In this document: one piece after another, positions 1 through 10,275 of the stretch
How positions within the stretch are numbered: position 1 is the first letter of the stretch
Layout of the letters: every line of letters begins with the position of its first letter
From: Mucidula mucida
Lineage: Eukaryota; Basidiomycota; Agaricomycetes; Agaricales; Physalacriaceae
Length of the DNA: 29,287 nt
Direction: 5' to 3'
NCBI GenBank assembly: GCA_015501055.1
Contig: JADNYV010000431.1
Span: forward strand, 1 to 29,287
Position numbers and translations under genes: made by a program
The notes under the pieces: model-generated
Database searches by the model: none
Told to the model about the DNA's origin: nothing
The model's input: the letters and a program-made list of their open reading frames with translations, nothing else

Positions 1-680
1 CGCGCAGGCGTAGGCGAGGTCGGTAAAATATGAAAGATCTAGCCCAATCAATGGGTGGGGAGAATGGGAGCCTGATTCCAGGTTCACGCCTGCGCCTGGC
101 AATAACATTTATGTTACATCACGTTGATTTGATGTTGGCGTCATGGGGACATTTTGGGTAAATTCCTAGGCCGATCAGAAGCCGATACAAGGGTCCACAT
201 TGATTGAAGTGGGAATGTTCCGTCGTTCGGCGACCAGTTAGTGGACTGAAGAAGATTTGTTTCCGGCGTTCCGCGGAAGAGTCGGTATGATTTTGCCGCT
301 TAGAGCTGTGCGCAGTCCTTGATGGAGGCACCTTGGCGCAAGTACTTACAACGTCAACAGAACGCTTGGATGATGTCATTACCGACCAGGATGATTTCGT
401 GCAACACAGTTCTGTCGGCATCCATAAACTGTCCCAAACATCGCAGCTAAAGACCATAAATCGGACAGGCACAAGTCCTATCGAACGTTCTGCCTTGAAT
501 ACTGTATATATAGATTCATTGCACAGTGCGTATTAATAGTCTTACACCTGTCGACCTGAAGAATCAGATCAAAGTATAAAAGGGAAGACGAGCGACGGAG
601 ATCTCGCGTACCGTCTTTGACCGTCTGATCGTTTCAACTGCATGTCCTAGTTCACTACAAGACGGACATATTGACAGTCG
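1..680. other. No convincing gene; downstream flank of the proline-rich gene
   Basis: Open frames here are short, show no recognisable motif and cannot be joined with good splice sites. A TATAAAAG box on the + strand at 575-582 has no convincing coding start after it. On the minus strand this stretch should hold the 3' exons of the gene at 704-1296. From the only usable acceptors I can extend that frame by no more than about 19 codons, so it is either the true tail of that gene or unrelated DNA. Confidence 0.5.
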
Positions 681-703
681 TTAATAATAATAAAATCGTT
701 TAC

Positions 704-1296
704 CTTGTAGCATACCGTAAGAGCGTTCGAAGAATTCATCAAGCCAACTGAAAAAGACTTCCTTGTCTTGCTGCGAGAGATTTCTCCAATCAAGCTCTGC
801 TTCTTGTGATGCATACGATGCCGACGACATTGACCGCTGCGGCAATGGTGGTCCTGGTGCCGAGCCAGGACTGGAGATCGGAGGACGAGTGGCGCGCTTC
901 ACTGGTGGCGGAGGAGGGCCACTAGACAACGATGATGTTGATGAGCTTGAGACCACACTTCCAGCTCGCTGGGGCGGCGGTGCAAGTGGAGGTGGGGAAA
1001 GACTTGTTGGCCGTTTCGATGTACTGGTCCGTGCGGGAGGCGGTGGAGGCGGAGGTTTTCCGCTGTAAGGATCCCAGTTTGTGTTTTTCAAAGGAACACT
1101 GCAAGGAACTTATCAGAAGATCGGTAATATTTATAGAACCAAGTAGAACAAACCTAGAATGTCGGTCACGAGTATTTTGAATCTTGGTAACGCTGGCGTC
1201 TTTGACTTTCGACGCTCGCTCTTTCAATTCAGCAACTAGAACAATCAGTATCGTACTAGTTGGAAAATGACACGAAGATAACGAACAGGAAGGCAT
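704..1296 (-). CDS. Proline-rich actin/SH3-network-like protein, N-terminal exons (3' end unclear)
   Basis: Three exons can be joined: 1287-1296, 1154-1235 and 704-1098, giving about 162 residues. The start is an ATG with only ten coding bases before a GTTCGT donor; the other joins use GTTTGT/TTGCAG and a CTAG acceptor. The protein begins MPSFAELKERASKVKDASV, then NTNWDPYSGKPPPPPPPAR, then several polyproline runs with Ser-rich linkers, and near its end an acidic-aromatic block, DKEVFFSWLDEFF. This layout resembles fungal proline-rich proteins whose PxxP runs bind SH3 domains; that role is inference. A donor (GTAAAC) follows codon 162, but I find no following exon with a family-like sequence, so the gene may be truncated. 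The opposite-strand frame over the proline-rich exon is a Gly-rich shadow. Confidence 0.55.
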
Positions 1297-1556
1297 TTTA
1301 GCAAAGGATTATGACTATCAATATGAGATGGGATGACGGTAAGAACCAAGTACTGAAACGTGGGAATACTTAACCCGATTCAGTTGAGCACCGAGTAATG
1401 CTCGGTCAGCGCCTCGGTGAACGCCATATGATATATCCAAGTCAGAAGTCTCGCTCATGAGTGCAAGTCACCGTGCAGGGATTACTACAATGGCCGAAGC
1501 GCTAGAAAACGATATAATGACGTTTCGCACAGTACCAATTTGCTGTCGTTCCCAGC

Positions 1557-2943
1557 ATGTCCTCCAACGACACCCAGACTCCAGTCGAATTCCTTTTTGT
1601 GCGTCTCCCGTTCAGACTGTTCATTACTCTGATAGCATTGCACATAGGTCACTGGAAGCTCCGGCTTCATTGGATATCACATTGCCACCCAGCTTCTCGA
1701 CGCGGGCTACACGGTACGAGCGTAAGTTCTCAATCCTACAAGCTACTCCAAACTAATACGTATCAGTGCCGCCAGAGGCATCGAGGCAGACCGCCTCAAA
1801 ACAATTTTTGACAATAAGTACTCTAACGCTGAAGTCCTAAAGATCCCGGACATCTATTCCGATGACAGCCGCTATCTTGCAGGCAAGTCTAGCTGCACTG
1901 GTTCTTCGCCCTAACTCTAATATGTTACAGGTGCTTATGCTATTGTGCACGTCGCAGCACCTACTCCTGGCGAAGGCACGGCTGAGAGCAATCTGAAGGT
2001 TCGTGCAGCCATTTGTTTGCAAATTCAGCTTGTCCTTGAGAGCGAATGTATAGATCGCCACTGATGGAGTCCGTCACATCATGAACGAGGCACTTAAAGC
2101 AGGAGTCAAACGTGTCGTGGCTACCAGCTCCGTGGTCACTTTCCCCGGTGGCGACCCATTCGGTGTTCAAGGTAAGTGCCTCCGCTTCTCACGTGTTTCC
2201 TGCGCATGCTCAAATACGCATACTAGATTGATATCCCGTCGAAATGACTTCAGCCAAGAACCATTACGAAGTCTATGCATCCCAGAAGACGGCAGCCGAT
2301 AAATGCATGGTCGACTTCGTCAAGCTGCACCCGTAAATCAATCTATCTCTCAGTACGTCACTGCTACATGCAAAGAATTCGCGCACACTGATACCCATAC
2401 AGTTGGTCCAATTTGGTGTTTGGTCCTATCGCCCCAGGCTACGAAGATCTCGCGCCCGAGCCAGATTACGCTGTGTTGTCCACGAGCGGCTTCATCCACC
2501 GCCTTCTTCGCAAGGACAGGAACGACTTGCCTAGAAATTCAGGCCACATTGACGTCCGCGACGTCGCTAAAGCGCATCTCCTAGCCCTCAAGTCGGCCAC
2601 CGACATAGGATTGAAGCGGTTCCCCTTGTCCTCGCCAGAGCCGTCGTGGTTCAAGCAAGCGGTCAAGTTCATTGCTGAGGCGCGTCCAGAGCTCAAAGAT
2701 CGTGTAGTTGACGTGGAGAACGTGCCAGAGCTTCCGCCTCGGTATGTCCCCGATACGGTGACCATGACTATCGAGAAGCAGATTGGATTCGAAACAGATG
2801 ACGATACTTCGTGGAAGGATACCGTTTTTGGACACGGTGGATGGTTTGATCGCGCTGGAAAATCTTTGGAAGGCGAAGGGCCATACTGTCACAGTTCCTG
2901 TTACACCTGTTCTATGAGCAATTATCAATCGTTGTTCGTCTGA
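1557..2943 (+). CDS. NAD(P)-dependent epimerase/reductase (extended SDR, dihydroflavonol-reductase-like)
   Basis: Seven exons (1557-1598, 1648-1721, 1767-1882, 1931-1998, 2054-2171, 2254-2332, 2403-2943) join in one frame to 345 residues, the usual size for fungal DFR/GRE2-like reductases. The N-terminal Rossmann motif reads VTGSSGFIGYHIATQLLDAG (TGxxGxxG). A nucleotide-fold strand YAIVHVAAPTP follows, then the TSSVVT segment and the catalytic YxxxK as YASQK. The C-terminal half carries GHIDVRDVAKAHLLAL, typical of this family's substrate domain. It probably reduces a small carbonyl or aldehyde substrate in the cytosol; the substrate cannot be told from sequence. The third intron (1883-1930) has a GC-AG border. 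The linker between the Ser and Tyr/Lys motifs is shorter than usual, so exon 6 may begin slightly differently. No frame break is seen. Confidence 0.88.
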
Positions 2944-3059
2944 GGAATGTCGCATCGAACAGGACCATACGACGTGACACGACGGATACGCTGAGCTTAT
3001 GAAGTGTCCTCTGAGCTAAGTTACCTCCGCCAGGAATTTCTACGTGAAAGTCCTAAATA

Positions 3060-3292
3060 CTGTACTAACGCGACCGTTAATTCACATAACGCGTCACAGG
3101 GCCCCGTGAAGTGAACTAATTTGGCTTCCATAACGCGTAACAACGGTAAATTTTGTCGGGATCAGCCCAAATGCGGAAATTTTCGCCGCGGCGGCTCCCA
3201 ATATGGTCTATGGACCCTGGATGAACTACTGGTAATTTAGTTCACAATCATAACGCGTAACATGCCGTGAAGATCCGGTTGCGTTAGTACAG
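3060..3292. mobile_element. 233-bp TA-inserting MITE (older member of the family at 15325 and 15727)
   Basis: The left end CTGTACTAACGCGACCG and the inverted right end match at 16 of 17 positions. The element is flanked by TA on both sides (3058-3059 and 3293-3294), the Tc1/mariner-type target. Inside, an ATAACGCGT motif recurs three times. The same trio occurs as ATAACGGGT/ATAATGGGT in the 244-bp elements within the retrotransposon, and the ends share CTGTA and CGACCG, so these are one diverged family. It has no coding capacity and would need a transposase supplied in trans. Confidence 0.75.
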
Positions 3293-3368
3293 TAGCCACT
3301 GACAATCAGGAACGATATGTAGGAGGAGGTCCAAACGACGCATTGTCAGAGACCTACGGGAACATTAG

Positions 3369-4850
3369 CTAACACAAGTGATAAGATCTCAGTCTACTCA
3401 GGCTCTCCTTGTCTTCCGGGCGACACACAAGCTCCGTAGTACGAACTCTGCCCTCGCGCTCATCGGGAATTGAGTTGGGATAAGTACTCATCCTCGCTTC
3501 GCTATGTGCCACAATACGCATAGTAGGAATAGTGCTAATAGACAGGATCCGCGTCTCATCCAAAGCGACATACGATCTGCCCATGTTTCTCCGTCTGTTG
3601 AGATCGGCAAGAAGAATATTGGAATATCTGAGGTCACGACTATGTTGGCACCCAGATAGCATCAGGAACGAACCTCCACCCACAAATTCCCGGTTGCAAA
3701 TGCACTCCGTATTGCAGTACCGACAAAATGGCTAGCACCCAGAAGGCCAATGACTAACACATTTAGTGCGATGCGGCAGAACATCACGGTGCGTTTTCCC
3801 CTGATGCTCGAGTCCCACTGCTAGAGAACAACACGTTGGTAGCCTAGGAAAGAAGGATGGAAACTCACAGAATAATCTACAGCCACATCGGACTATGAAT
3901 TGGAGTTAGTCAGATGACTTCGAGAAGGTCAATCTACTTGCCGTTATACCAAACGCCAGGGCGGTAGCAATCTGGACAAAAACCTGACAAAGACCTCATC
4001 GGTAACTAAGATCAAACCAGCCTGATTCCTCCGCGCTTACGAGAATAAGAATGGCGGCGAACCATGTGAAATTCAACAATGGGCGGCTGTGGGTCGTAGT
4101 ACCAATGCTGCTTCGAAAGCAGTAGCGCCAAGCAAAATATATTTGGACAGTCCCTGCTACTGAAGTTTCATATCAGTCCCCATAGAACCTTTTGAGAAGG
4201 AAAGCATGACTGACTGAGATCAACAGGAATGGCCTTTTCTTTGAAAATTCGGGGTGTATGTAGTGTGGCCAGGAAACTGTGGCCAGGAAAACTCGATGTA
4301 CGGTATACGTATTCAAAGCAGTATCAACCATTGCGGTAAGGACCATCCCGCTAGCGAGTGCTGTAGGAATCATTAGCCTAGAGTACGATCCGCGACTCGA
4401 AGATGTACCAAAAGCATCCCATGACTTTCTAGTCTGCTTGAAGTACCAGCGAACGTACATATCTGTGGACTGAGTGAACAGCAAGCGAGATTCAAGCTAG
4501 AATTGCCCCTTACAAAAATGTGTGCACAATACACCAAGAAGCGCTCAATCCAGTAGGGCTCCGTACACTCATGATCAGACAGGTAGTGACTGGACGAAGA
4601 ATAGTGACTTACAACGGCTCGAAGGTATCCATGGGAGCTCCGGATGGATGTTTCCGAGAAGCAACTCGGAGGAAGGAAGAAAGAAATTGTGTTCAACGGA
4701 ACACCTATAACGCTATAAGAGCCTGGACAAGCATCAAATCGTTGGGGTTTGACGACAGCCGATGTTACGATGTCAGCGATTGAAATGAGGCGGTCCACGA
4801 TTGAGGAGCGGATGTTGCGTGATGTTTCACAGCCACCATCGGGAGGTGCG
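3369..4850 (-). pseudogene. Decayed multi-exon polytopic membrane protein (DUF6534-like)
   Basis: Reading right to left, several hydrophobic blocks appear in order but in changing frames. One contains VQIYFAWRYC followed by LLNFTWFAAILILVSA; the next has a VQIATALAFGITASRLTF block; then comes a TVMFCRIALNVLVIGLLGAS block; last is YSNILLADLNRRRNMG. The order VQIxFAWR, helix, helix, YxNxLLAxLNxR matches the C-terminal half of the fungal DUF6534 seven-helix family as I remember it. I could not find splice sites that join the blocks without stops. A 14-15 bp tandem duplication at 4264-4292 is one plausible frame-breaking lesion. It could instead be a real gene with non-obvious introns; boundaries are approximate. 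Confidence 0.4.
4264..4292. repeat. Tandem duplication of a 14-15 bp unit
   Basis: The unit TGTGGCCAGGAAAC occurs at 4264-4277 and again with one extra A at 4278-4292. A 15-nt second copy beside a 14-nt first one suggests replication slippage followed by an indel. It falls inside the decayed membrane-protein gene. Confidence 0.8.
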
Positions 4851-5257
4851 CATAGCGTTCGCTGTTCGCATCGAATACCATACAGTCAGCTTAATTTGCA
4901 CTGTTGAACAAGATGTCGATGCACAGCCAGGTCGATGCACCCGAGATATACGACTCTGACACGTACGCCGCAGTAAGCAAGCAGTTGTCCAGAAACGTTT
5001 CCGAGAACAGACACAGGTATTGTTGATGATTGTTTTCCGTCGCTGGTGCCCCAGTGTTGATCAAGGAGGAACTTGACTTCTAAAGGGAGGTATCCGCAGC
5101 GGACATACCTCAGCGCCATGTTGTGGTCTAAAAGTGTCGTCTTTTGAATTGTCTGTAGCCCTTTGCAGTTTGCAACATCAATGGCAGGAGGAAGAATTCT
5201 ACCACGTGACCGCAGACACGCGTCTGCCACACGTGGCATCCTTTCAACAGAACGGCC

Positions 5258-6614
5258 ATGGCATCCAGTGCCGAGATCCTTGAAATACGGGAAAGACAAC
5301 CGCGTAGTCTGGCTCTGAACAAGAAAATGGACGTGGAAGGTCTCAAGGCTGCAATCTTCGACCTCACTGGTCTTCACTGTCATGGCCTCACGAAAAAGGC
5401 AGAAGGTATTTCAATTGTGCTTTCTGCTTGATTTTTTACTCATGATGTAGGTGGATTCCATCGTGTAAAGCAAATTCTCTCGTGCCGTAATCCACTAAGA
5501 TCCTAGTAGGTATACTTTGCTCATTGCGAAGGCGGTCAAGATTTCGTGGCGCGCGTAGCCTTTGATATCAGCGATTTTCGCGACACCAGAAAAATGGAAT
5601 CAGAAGTAGGTAATATTACCGAGGTGATTTCTTTACTCACTGTCCATAGGTTGCAACAGTTGCATGGCTCGTGCGAAATACCAACGTTCCAGTGCCCACC
5701 GTCATCTGCTACGATCCCTCCACAAAGAACGCTGCAAACGCTCCTTTCATGTTGATGGAAAAGGTTTGTCTGGATAGAATTTGTTCTGGAGCGATGATTG
5801 ACATTATCAGATTCCTGGCTTAACGTTAACTCGCAAATGGGGGACGATGTCGACTGCCGAGAAAGCTCTGAGCGTCACATCGCTCGCGAAGATAGCCGTT
5901 TCCCTTCTCAAGACGCGTTTTAACGTGGTCTGCAGCCTGTACCCATCGCCATCCAACAAGTCGGAAATTGTTGTTGGCCCGATGATGCTCACCTGTAATC
6001 CGTGGTGCTTTAACAAAGACCTGTCCTTCGAACGAGGTCCGTGGAATACACAGCGGGAATACTTCTTGGCGTGCATTGCTCGAGAACGTGCATGGACAGT
6101 AGCTAATGGGCTAGCTATCAACGAAAAGTGGACAGCGCACAAAAGCGACATCGCTGTCTTGGGTGGCGCCTCATTCCAGGAAGGATATATTGCACTCTAC
6201 GACCGACTGGCAGACTACGTCAGAAACGCCTCGATGTTGGACGATGCTTATACTCACTCCCTTGGCCCTTTTGTTCTCCGTCACCCCGACCTGGACCTTC
6301 CAAACATCATGGTTGCTGAGGACGACTCGTCGTGCTTGACGCTCATAGATTGGGAGTGTGCCAATACCACACCCGTCCGTTGCGCTGCGCTTATTCCCGA
6401 ATTTCTTACCTACGATGAACGGGATTCCGCCAATCCATACCTTCGTGAGGTGTATCTCGCCGAATGTCGAAAAACCTTTCCAGATCTGTTCGCCGCATCT
6501 GAGATGGATATGAATATTTGGCTGGCGGAGTTGGAGTTGGCTTGCCAGCTCATGAGCATAATGCGCTCTCCCAAGTATGTCAAGGCCGCTATTGAGAAGG
6601 TTATTGGTGTGTAG
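5258..6614 (+). CDS. Aminoglycoside-phosphotransferase-family (APH/protein-kinase-like) protein
   Basis: Five exons (5258-5405, 5451-5464, 5510-5605, 5650-5763, 5811-6614) join in frame to 391 residues. The start is an ATG in a GGCCATGG context. Exons 1-3 give KKAEGGFHR then VYFAHCEGGQDFVARVAF, the glycine-rich and VAIK-like strands of the N lobe. The catalytic loop is FVLRHPDLDLPNIMV (HxDLxxxN) and the metal-binding motif is LIDWECANTTP (DWE). This is the APH/choline-kinase-like fold expanded in mushrooms; in fungi these are usually orphan small-molecule kinases, so the substrate is unknown. Exon 2 is only 14 nt. The C-terminal tail after the DWE motif is shorter than in many relatives. No neighbouring gene suggests a pathway. 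Confidence 0.85.
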
Positions 6615-7124
6615 TGCTGGTGCGCTACGGGATACTATGCGCGACGATCTCGAGGCGAACCACTATCACCATTCAGATGTCATAGATATAAGCAACCCAC
6701 TGGACGGATATATGACTGACGTGACCGACTGATCCCTGTCGCTGACGCGGACTGCATGGGCAGGATCACAACTCCAACGACCCTTAACTACAAAGTTGCC
6801 CCACAATTCCAAGCCCAGGACCCACACGCGCCGCTTCTGCCCACAGTTTATACGTCCTCTTCTACTTATCCGGCGATGTCCACGTTGTCGATGTAACCCT
6901 CTCCACATTCGGCATCGCAACTCCATAAAGGAGACCAGTGTCCACGCCTCCTCCCCGAGCCACGATCGTGCCGTGATAGTGACGCTTCTGCAAAGCTGTT
7001 TAGGGTCATTCCCGGTCCAATCGTCATTCAAGAGCTGCGCGATGTATGTGTCTCCCTTCCGGAAGTGACGACGCCGCCCCCGCTCAACGACCATTGCGGA
7101 AAATTCTCTCCTTCCAAATATCCT
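6615..7124. other. Unassigned stretch up to the duplication border
   Basis: Long but uninformative frames exist on both strands (for example 6666-7127 minus and 6796-7068 plus), rich in Arg or His/Pro and without motifs. I could not splice them into anything recognisable. Position 7124/7125 is where similarity to the right-hand A copy stops, so this is unique DNA next to the duplication. Confidence 0.5.
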
Positions 7125-7236
7125 CATGTGATTGTGATATGACAGTTCACCATGTCTTGAATAGGAAACGTGTTCTAATTGTGAATGCCCAAATGAGCGA
7201 AGACAATAAATGAAAAGACAATAAGCGTCTGGCTAT

Positions 7237-8061
7237 TTATCGTAAAGTATAATCGAATCGTCGCTGCCTTGACTTATGACCATCATCGTCGCCGTCTCCT
7301 TCATCCGAATCTCCACTGTCATCACTATCCCTCCTTCGTTTCAAATCTTTTCTCAAACTATGCTCATACAAGAACTCGTCAATGAGGCTCTGCCTCTCTG
7401 CCCTCGACATAGACGGCGGCGCATGTGTAATCTTCCGTAGCATATCCTCCGACTGCTTCAACTGTGGCGATCTATCCTCATCCGCCATCCGATAGTCAGG
7501 ATCGACAGGACCATAAGGAACACTACATCGCAACCTCGCCTCTTCCGGCAGTGGAATGGGATACACAGGCGCGAAGTACTCTGAGGTGTTGAACTGCGCA
7601 GGCGGAAGCTTTGGGCCGTCAGGTAAGTCCCAGCCATAGAATTCTCTAAACGGATCGAACTCGTCGATGCGCCCCCGCATAGGCCGTGGTGCAGAGGGAT
7701 GTGAGAGAACAGGTTCTTGGCCGGGAAGATAGCGCTTGGGAGGTGGATCGCGGCGGCGCGTGCTCGGGCAGGAGTACTCGTTCATCAACACGACGTATAT
7801 GGCGTGGCGCAGAGTGCAATGTGGGCTTAGGCCTGTGAACATGGAGTCGCTGTAGATCAGCTCAGCGAGCTGTCGATGTACGCGTCCGGAGGCGCATAGG
7901 GGTCTCATGGCGTTGTTGAGTGCTATGATGCGCTCGACGCCTGTGAGCGGTGGAGGGTGAGACTCGGCAGGCGGGGGTGGGGCATGTGTTTCGTCTAGAG
8001 GCTCGGAATGCGGTCCCCACGACCATGAGATCGATGGCAAGAAATTGAAGATGGCAGACAT
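7237..8061 (-). CDS. Gene A, left copy: unrecognised 274-aa protein
   Basis: A single open exon from ATG to stop, 274 residues. The N-terminus is aromatic (FNFLPSISWSWG) followed by a Pro-rich linker. The middle is moderately ordered, with a block PLCASGRVHRQLAELIYSDS and a Tyr/Pro-rich segment (YFAPVYPIPLP). The C-terminus is charged: KDLKRRRDSDDSGDSDEGDG then KSRQRRF, which looks like a bipartite nuclear signal with an acidic insert. It is 97% identical (8 changes by my count) to the copy at 21285-22109. I recognise no domain. Both copies being open with mostly conservative changes suggests the gene is, or was recently, under constraint. Confidence 0.75.
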   Translation of the reverse strand: MSAIFNFLPSISWSWGPHSEPLDETHAPPPPAESHPPPLTGVERIIALNNAMRPLCASGRVHRQLAELIYSDSMFTGLSPHCTLRHAIYVVLMNEYSCPSTRRRDPPPKRYLPGQEPVLSHPSAPRPMRGRIDEFDPFREFYGWDLPDGPKLPPAQFNTSEYFAPVYPIPLPEEARLRCSVPYGPVDPDYRMADEDRSPQLKQSEDMLRKITHAPPSMSRAERQSLIDEFLYEHSLRKDLKRRRDSDDSGDSDEGDGDDDGHKSRQRRFDYTLR

Positions 8062-8067
8062 TTATCG

Positions 8068-8210
8068 CTAAGGATTTCGTCAGTTCAATTGTGCACAAGC
8101 GAATGTTTCGACTTACTGCTCGCGATGCTGGATAGCAAATCTATGCTGTGTGTGTAGTGGGGTGCAAGTAAGTCGTGGCGACCTCGAAGCTGTTAAGTGG
8201 GCCTTTTATA
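8068..8210 (-). promoter_or_regulatory. Promoter and 5'-UTR intron of gene A, left copy
   Basis: On the minus strand a TATAAAAG box lies at 8203-8210. A 49-nt intron follows in the leader (8068-8116, GTAAGT donor, CTTAG acceptor, CTGAC-type branch site) and ends six bases before the ATG. The same box and intron are preserved in the right copy, supporting real transcription. Confidence 0.65.
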
Positions 8211-8882
8211 TCAAACACGAGGTCAAAGACTTTGATTGAGGCAGTGTCAGACACGTCATTTCGAGACTTTGTTCAGAACCAAGTGTCAATTCGATGAAAG
8301 CTAGGCGGCCTTGGGCTTCGCTTTGACCATATTACGAGCTCAGAAGGTCGCCGGTCCTTTTATTGAAAATCACAGCCGACGGGGAAGCGGCAATAGCCTC
8401 AATGAAAAGACGTGGCCAAAGCATGTTCAAATCAATGCGCCAGAATTTGACTCACCTCTTTCGAGGGACGGTCGTGGGGCATTTTAGGAGACGGTCAACT
8501 CGGGCTCGATGATGCTAAGCAACGGGAGAATCGATTCCCAATGGTGGCGCTATCTTCTCGAAAGAGGTGTATCTTCCGAGCTTCACAAAGTCCTTCTATT
8601 CACAAAGGACTCCAAGATCAACCTGACGCTCTCGAGTTGACCACGCTTTCCACAATACAAAACAGATTTCTTTATGGCGTCATTTTAGGAAGAACTTCCT
8701 TCAAGCTTCGTTGAAACTATCATATTATTCGCACAAGGCTCTACCTATTAATCTACACTACTTATGATGATGCGCTGTACATATCAAATGTACAAGACTT
8801 AACCGGAGATAAAGAAAATCGAGAGCGTAACAGTAAAGTAAGGATCGTGTAGGCATCATAGCCCGTCAATAAGAATAAACCG

Positions 8883-9959
8883 CTAATACGCGTAGACAGC
8901 CATGAGCTTGGGTTTCTTCGCGACATGGATAGATTCATCCACATCCGCATCGCGCTCAGGAGAAGGCGACTCTGAGCGCCGTCTCTTCGTCCCACGCACC
9001 CACTGCATAACCGTCTCCACTCCACTTTGAGCCAACCGCAGAACAGGGCGGGGTACACGCGCCGGCGTAGCTGGGCCACGGGACAGAGGCAGGCCACCCG
9101 TGTACGCTGGAACGGACTCGTCTTCGTCGTCCGACTCAGAGGCCGAGGCGACTTGGCTAGTGAGGTAGGGAACCGGCACGATATTATCCTGGTCGTCATC
9201 CTCATCGCTGCTGTACGCGGAAGCGACGGGGTTGGACGGGCGTTCCAGGCAGCGGTCGTCCTCCTGATTCTCATCATAGCCAGTGCTGGAAATCTCTGAG
9301 TCCAAAGAGTCTCTGCGGATAGAAACATCTGCTTCCTCTGGCTCCCGTCTGTAAAACTGCAAGGGCGGAGGAGATGCACACGTGAAGACTGGCTCTAGCG
9401 GCGTCGGTGGCCCGTCACAGAGGGCTGGGAGCGAGAGAACAGAGCGCTCTGGGACGCGGGATGGACGATTGACTGATTGGTCGAGAGGGAGAGGCTCCTT
9501 CTCCTCAACAGGAACAGTAACCTCGTCTTCGGAAATAGGACAGAGGTACGTGAGGCGAGCACAGTTGGCGTCGATGTCATCGCCTTTCAGCACGGTGATG
9601 GTGATCTTGGCGGAGGGTGAAGAGATATCTTTGGCAGGTTCAATGTCGGACACGGTGACTTGGGCATCATCTGCAACATCTTGGATGTTGTCGTCGCTAT
9701 CATTGTCCTCAGGACCTGGACTACAACGATATGAGGATTAAGTCAAACAACAATGAAAAGAACAGACGAACCCAGTAATGGAAACCTTGACCGCCGATGG
9801 GCTCGGGAGTCGAACGGTGGTAGCCTTGCCAGGAGACGACTTGAGGACATGGCGTGTCTCCGAGGCAGTGGCGTTGCTACGACGCCTCTGAGATTTCGTG
9901 GGTGTCGTGTGCGCCACGACCAACTCGAGGGAGGAAATAGGGGAGGATTCGGTAGACAT
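8883..9959 (-). CDS. Gene B, left copy: unrecognised acidic nuclear-type protein, 341 aa
   Basis: Two exons, 9772-9959 and 8883-9720, joined by an intron with GTTCGT donor and TTGTAG acceptor, give 341 residues. The protein looks largely disordered. It has an N-terminal Ser/Thr-rich region with a KSQRRRSN cluster, an acidic run (EDNDSDDD), a short strand-like part (KITITVLKGDDIDANCARL), further Pro and Asp/Glu blocks, and a C-terminal basic cluster KRRRSESPSPERDAD plus KKPKL. These resemble nuclear localisation signals and SP phosphorylation sites. Compared with the right copy it lacks 52 residues in frame after SSTGYD. I know no family match. It lies upstream of and co-oriented with gene A, with about 0.8 kb between. 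Confidence 0.75.
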
Positions 9960-10109
9960 TATAATGAACGTTACTTTGAGGTTCGTAAAGGATAGTAAGT
10001 ATGGGAACAAGGAAGTGATGGAAAATCGTGACAGAGGACAGTACGGTCAACGTATGTCTCTAGTCGGTTCGTGGGGGAAGGTGAGAGTGAGAGCGATGGA
10101 CCCGACTGG

Positions 10110-10220
10110 CTTTATACTGGAGACAATGGCACATTTTCAGGGTCGTTGGGGGGCAGACCGATATGGCAATCATACGGACAATGGGACTGGTCAATTTACG
10201 ACGCGTGGATCATTGTCCAC
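10110..10220 (-). promoter_or_regulatory. Promoter region of gene B, left copy
   Basis: A TATAAAG box (minus strand, 10110-10116) lies about 150 nt upstream of the ATG. Upstream of it are copies of GACAATGG (around 10126 and 10188) and an imperfect inverted repeat GTGGAT-CATT-GTCCAC at 10205-10220. All recur in the right-hand promoter. Binding of a regulator is inference. Confidence 0.45.
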
Positions 10221-10275
10221 GACGGTCCACATCTTTGCTTCCGGCAAAATCGAATTGGCCCGGAAAACGTAGAGG

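Larger units (their letters stand above)
7125..10275 (-). repeat. Left arm of the inverted A/B duplication (intact A-B unit)
   Basis: Read on the minus strand, this arm holds the B promoter, gene B, about 0.8 kb of intergenic DNA with the A promoter, gene A and a short 3' flank. The reverse complement matches 11862-14020 (B part and decayed start of A) and 20750-22221 (A part). The outer border is sharp at 7125, where both copies end in the same CACAATCACATG. The inner border near 10275 is ragged. The intergenic part lacks about 70 bp present in both right-hand copies (around 13775-13830 and 20850-20910). Confidence 0.85.

Noticed and set aside
4886..5383. 165-codon minus-strand open frame
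   Set aside because: It overlaps the first exon of the APH-like gene on the other strand and has no motif; a shadow.
6666..7127. 153-codon minus-strand open frame next to the duplication border
   Set aside because: Arg/Trp-rich low-information sequence with no recognisable family or splice context; it ends at the repeat border by chance.
7125..10275. The A/B module as a classical DNA transposon
   Set aside because: I looked for inverted ends and target duplications at 7125, 10275, 11862 and 22221 and found none; neither protein has a transposase motif.
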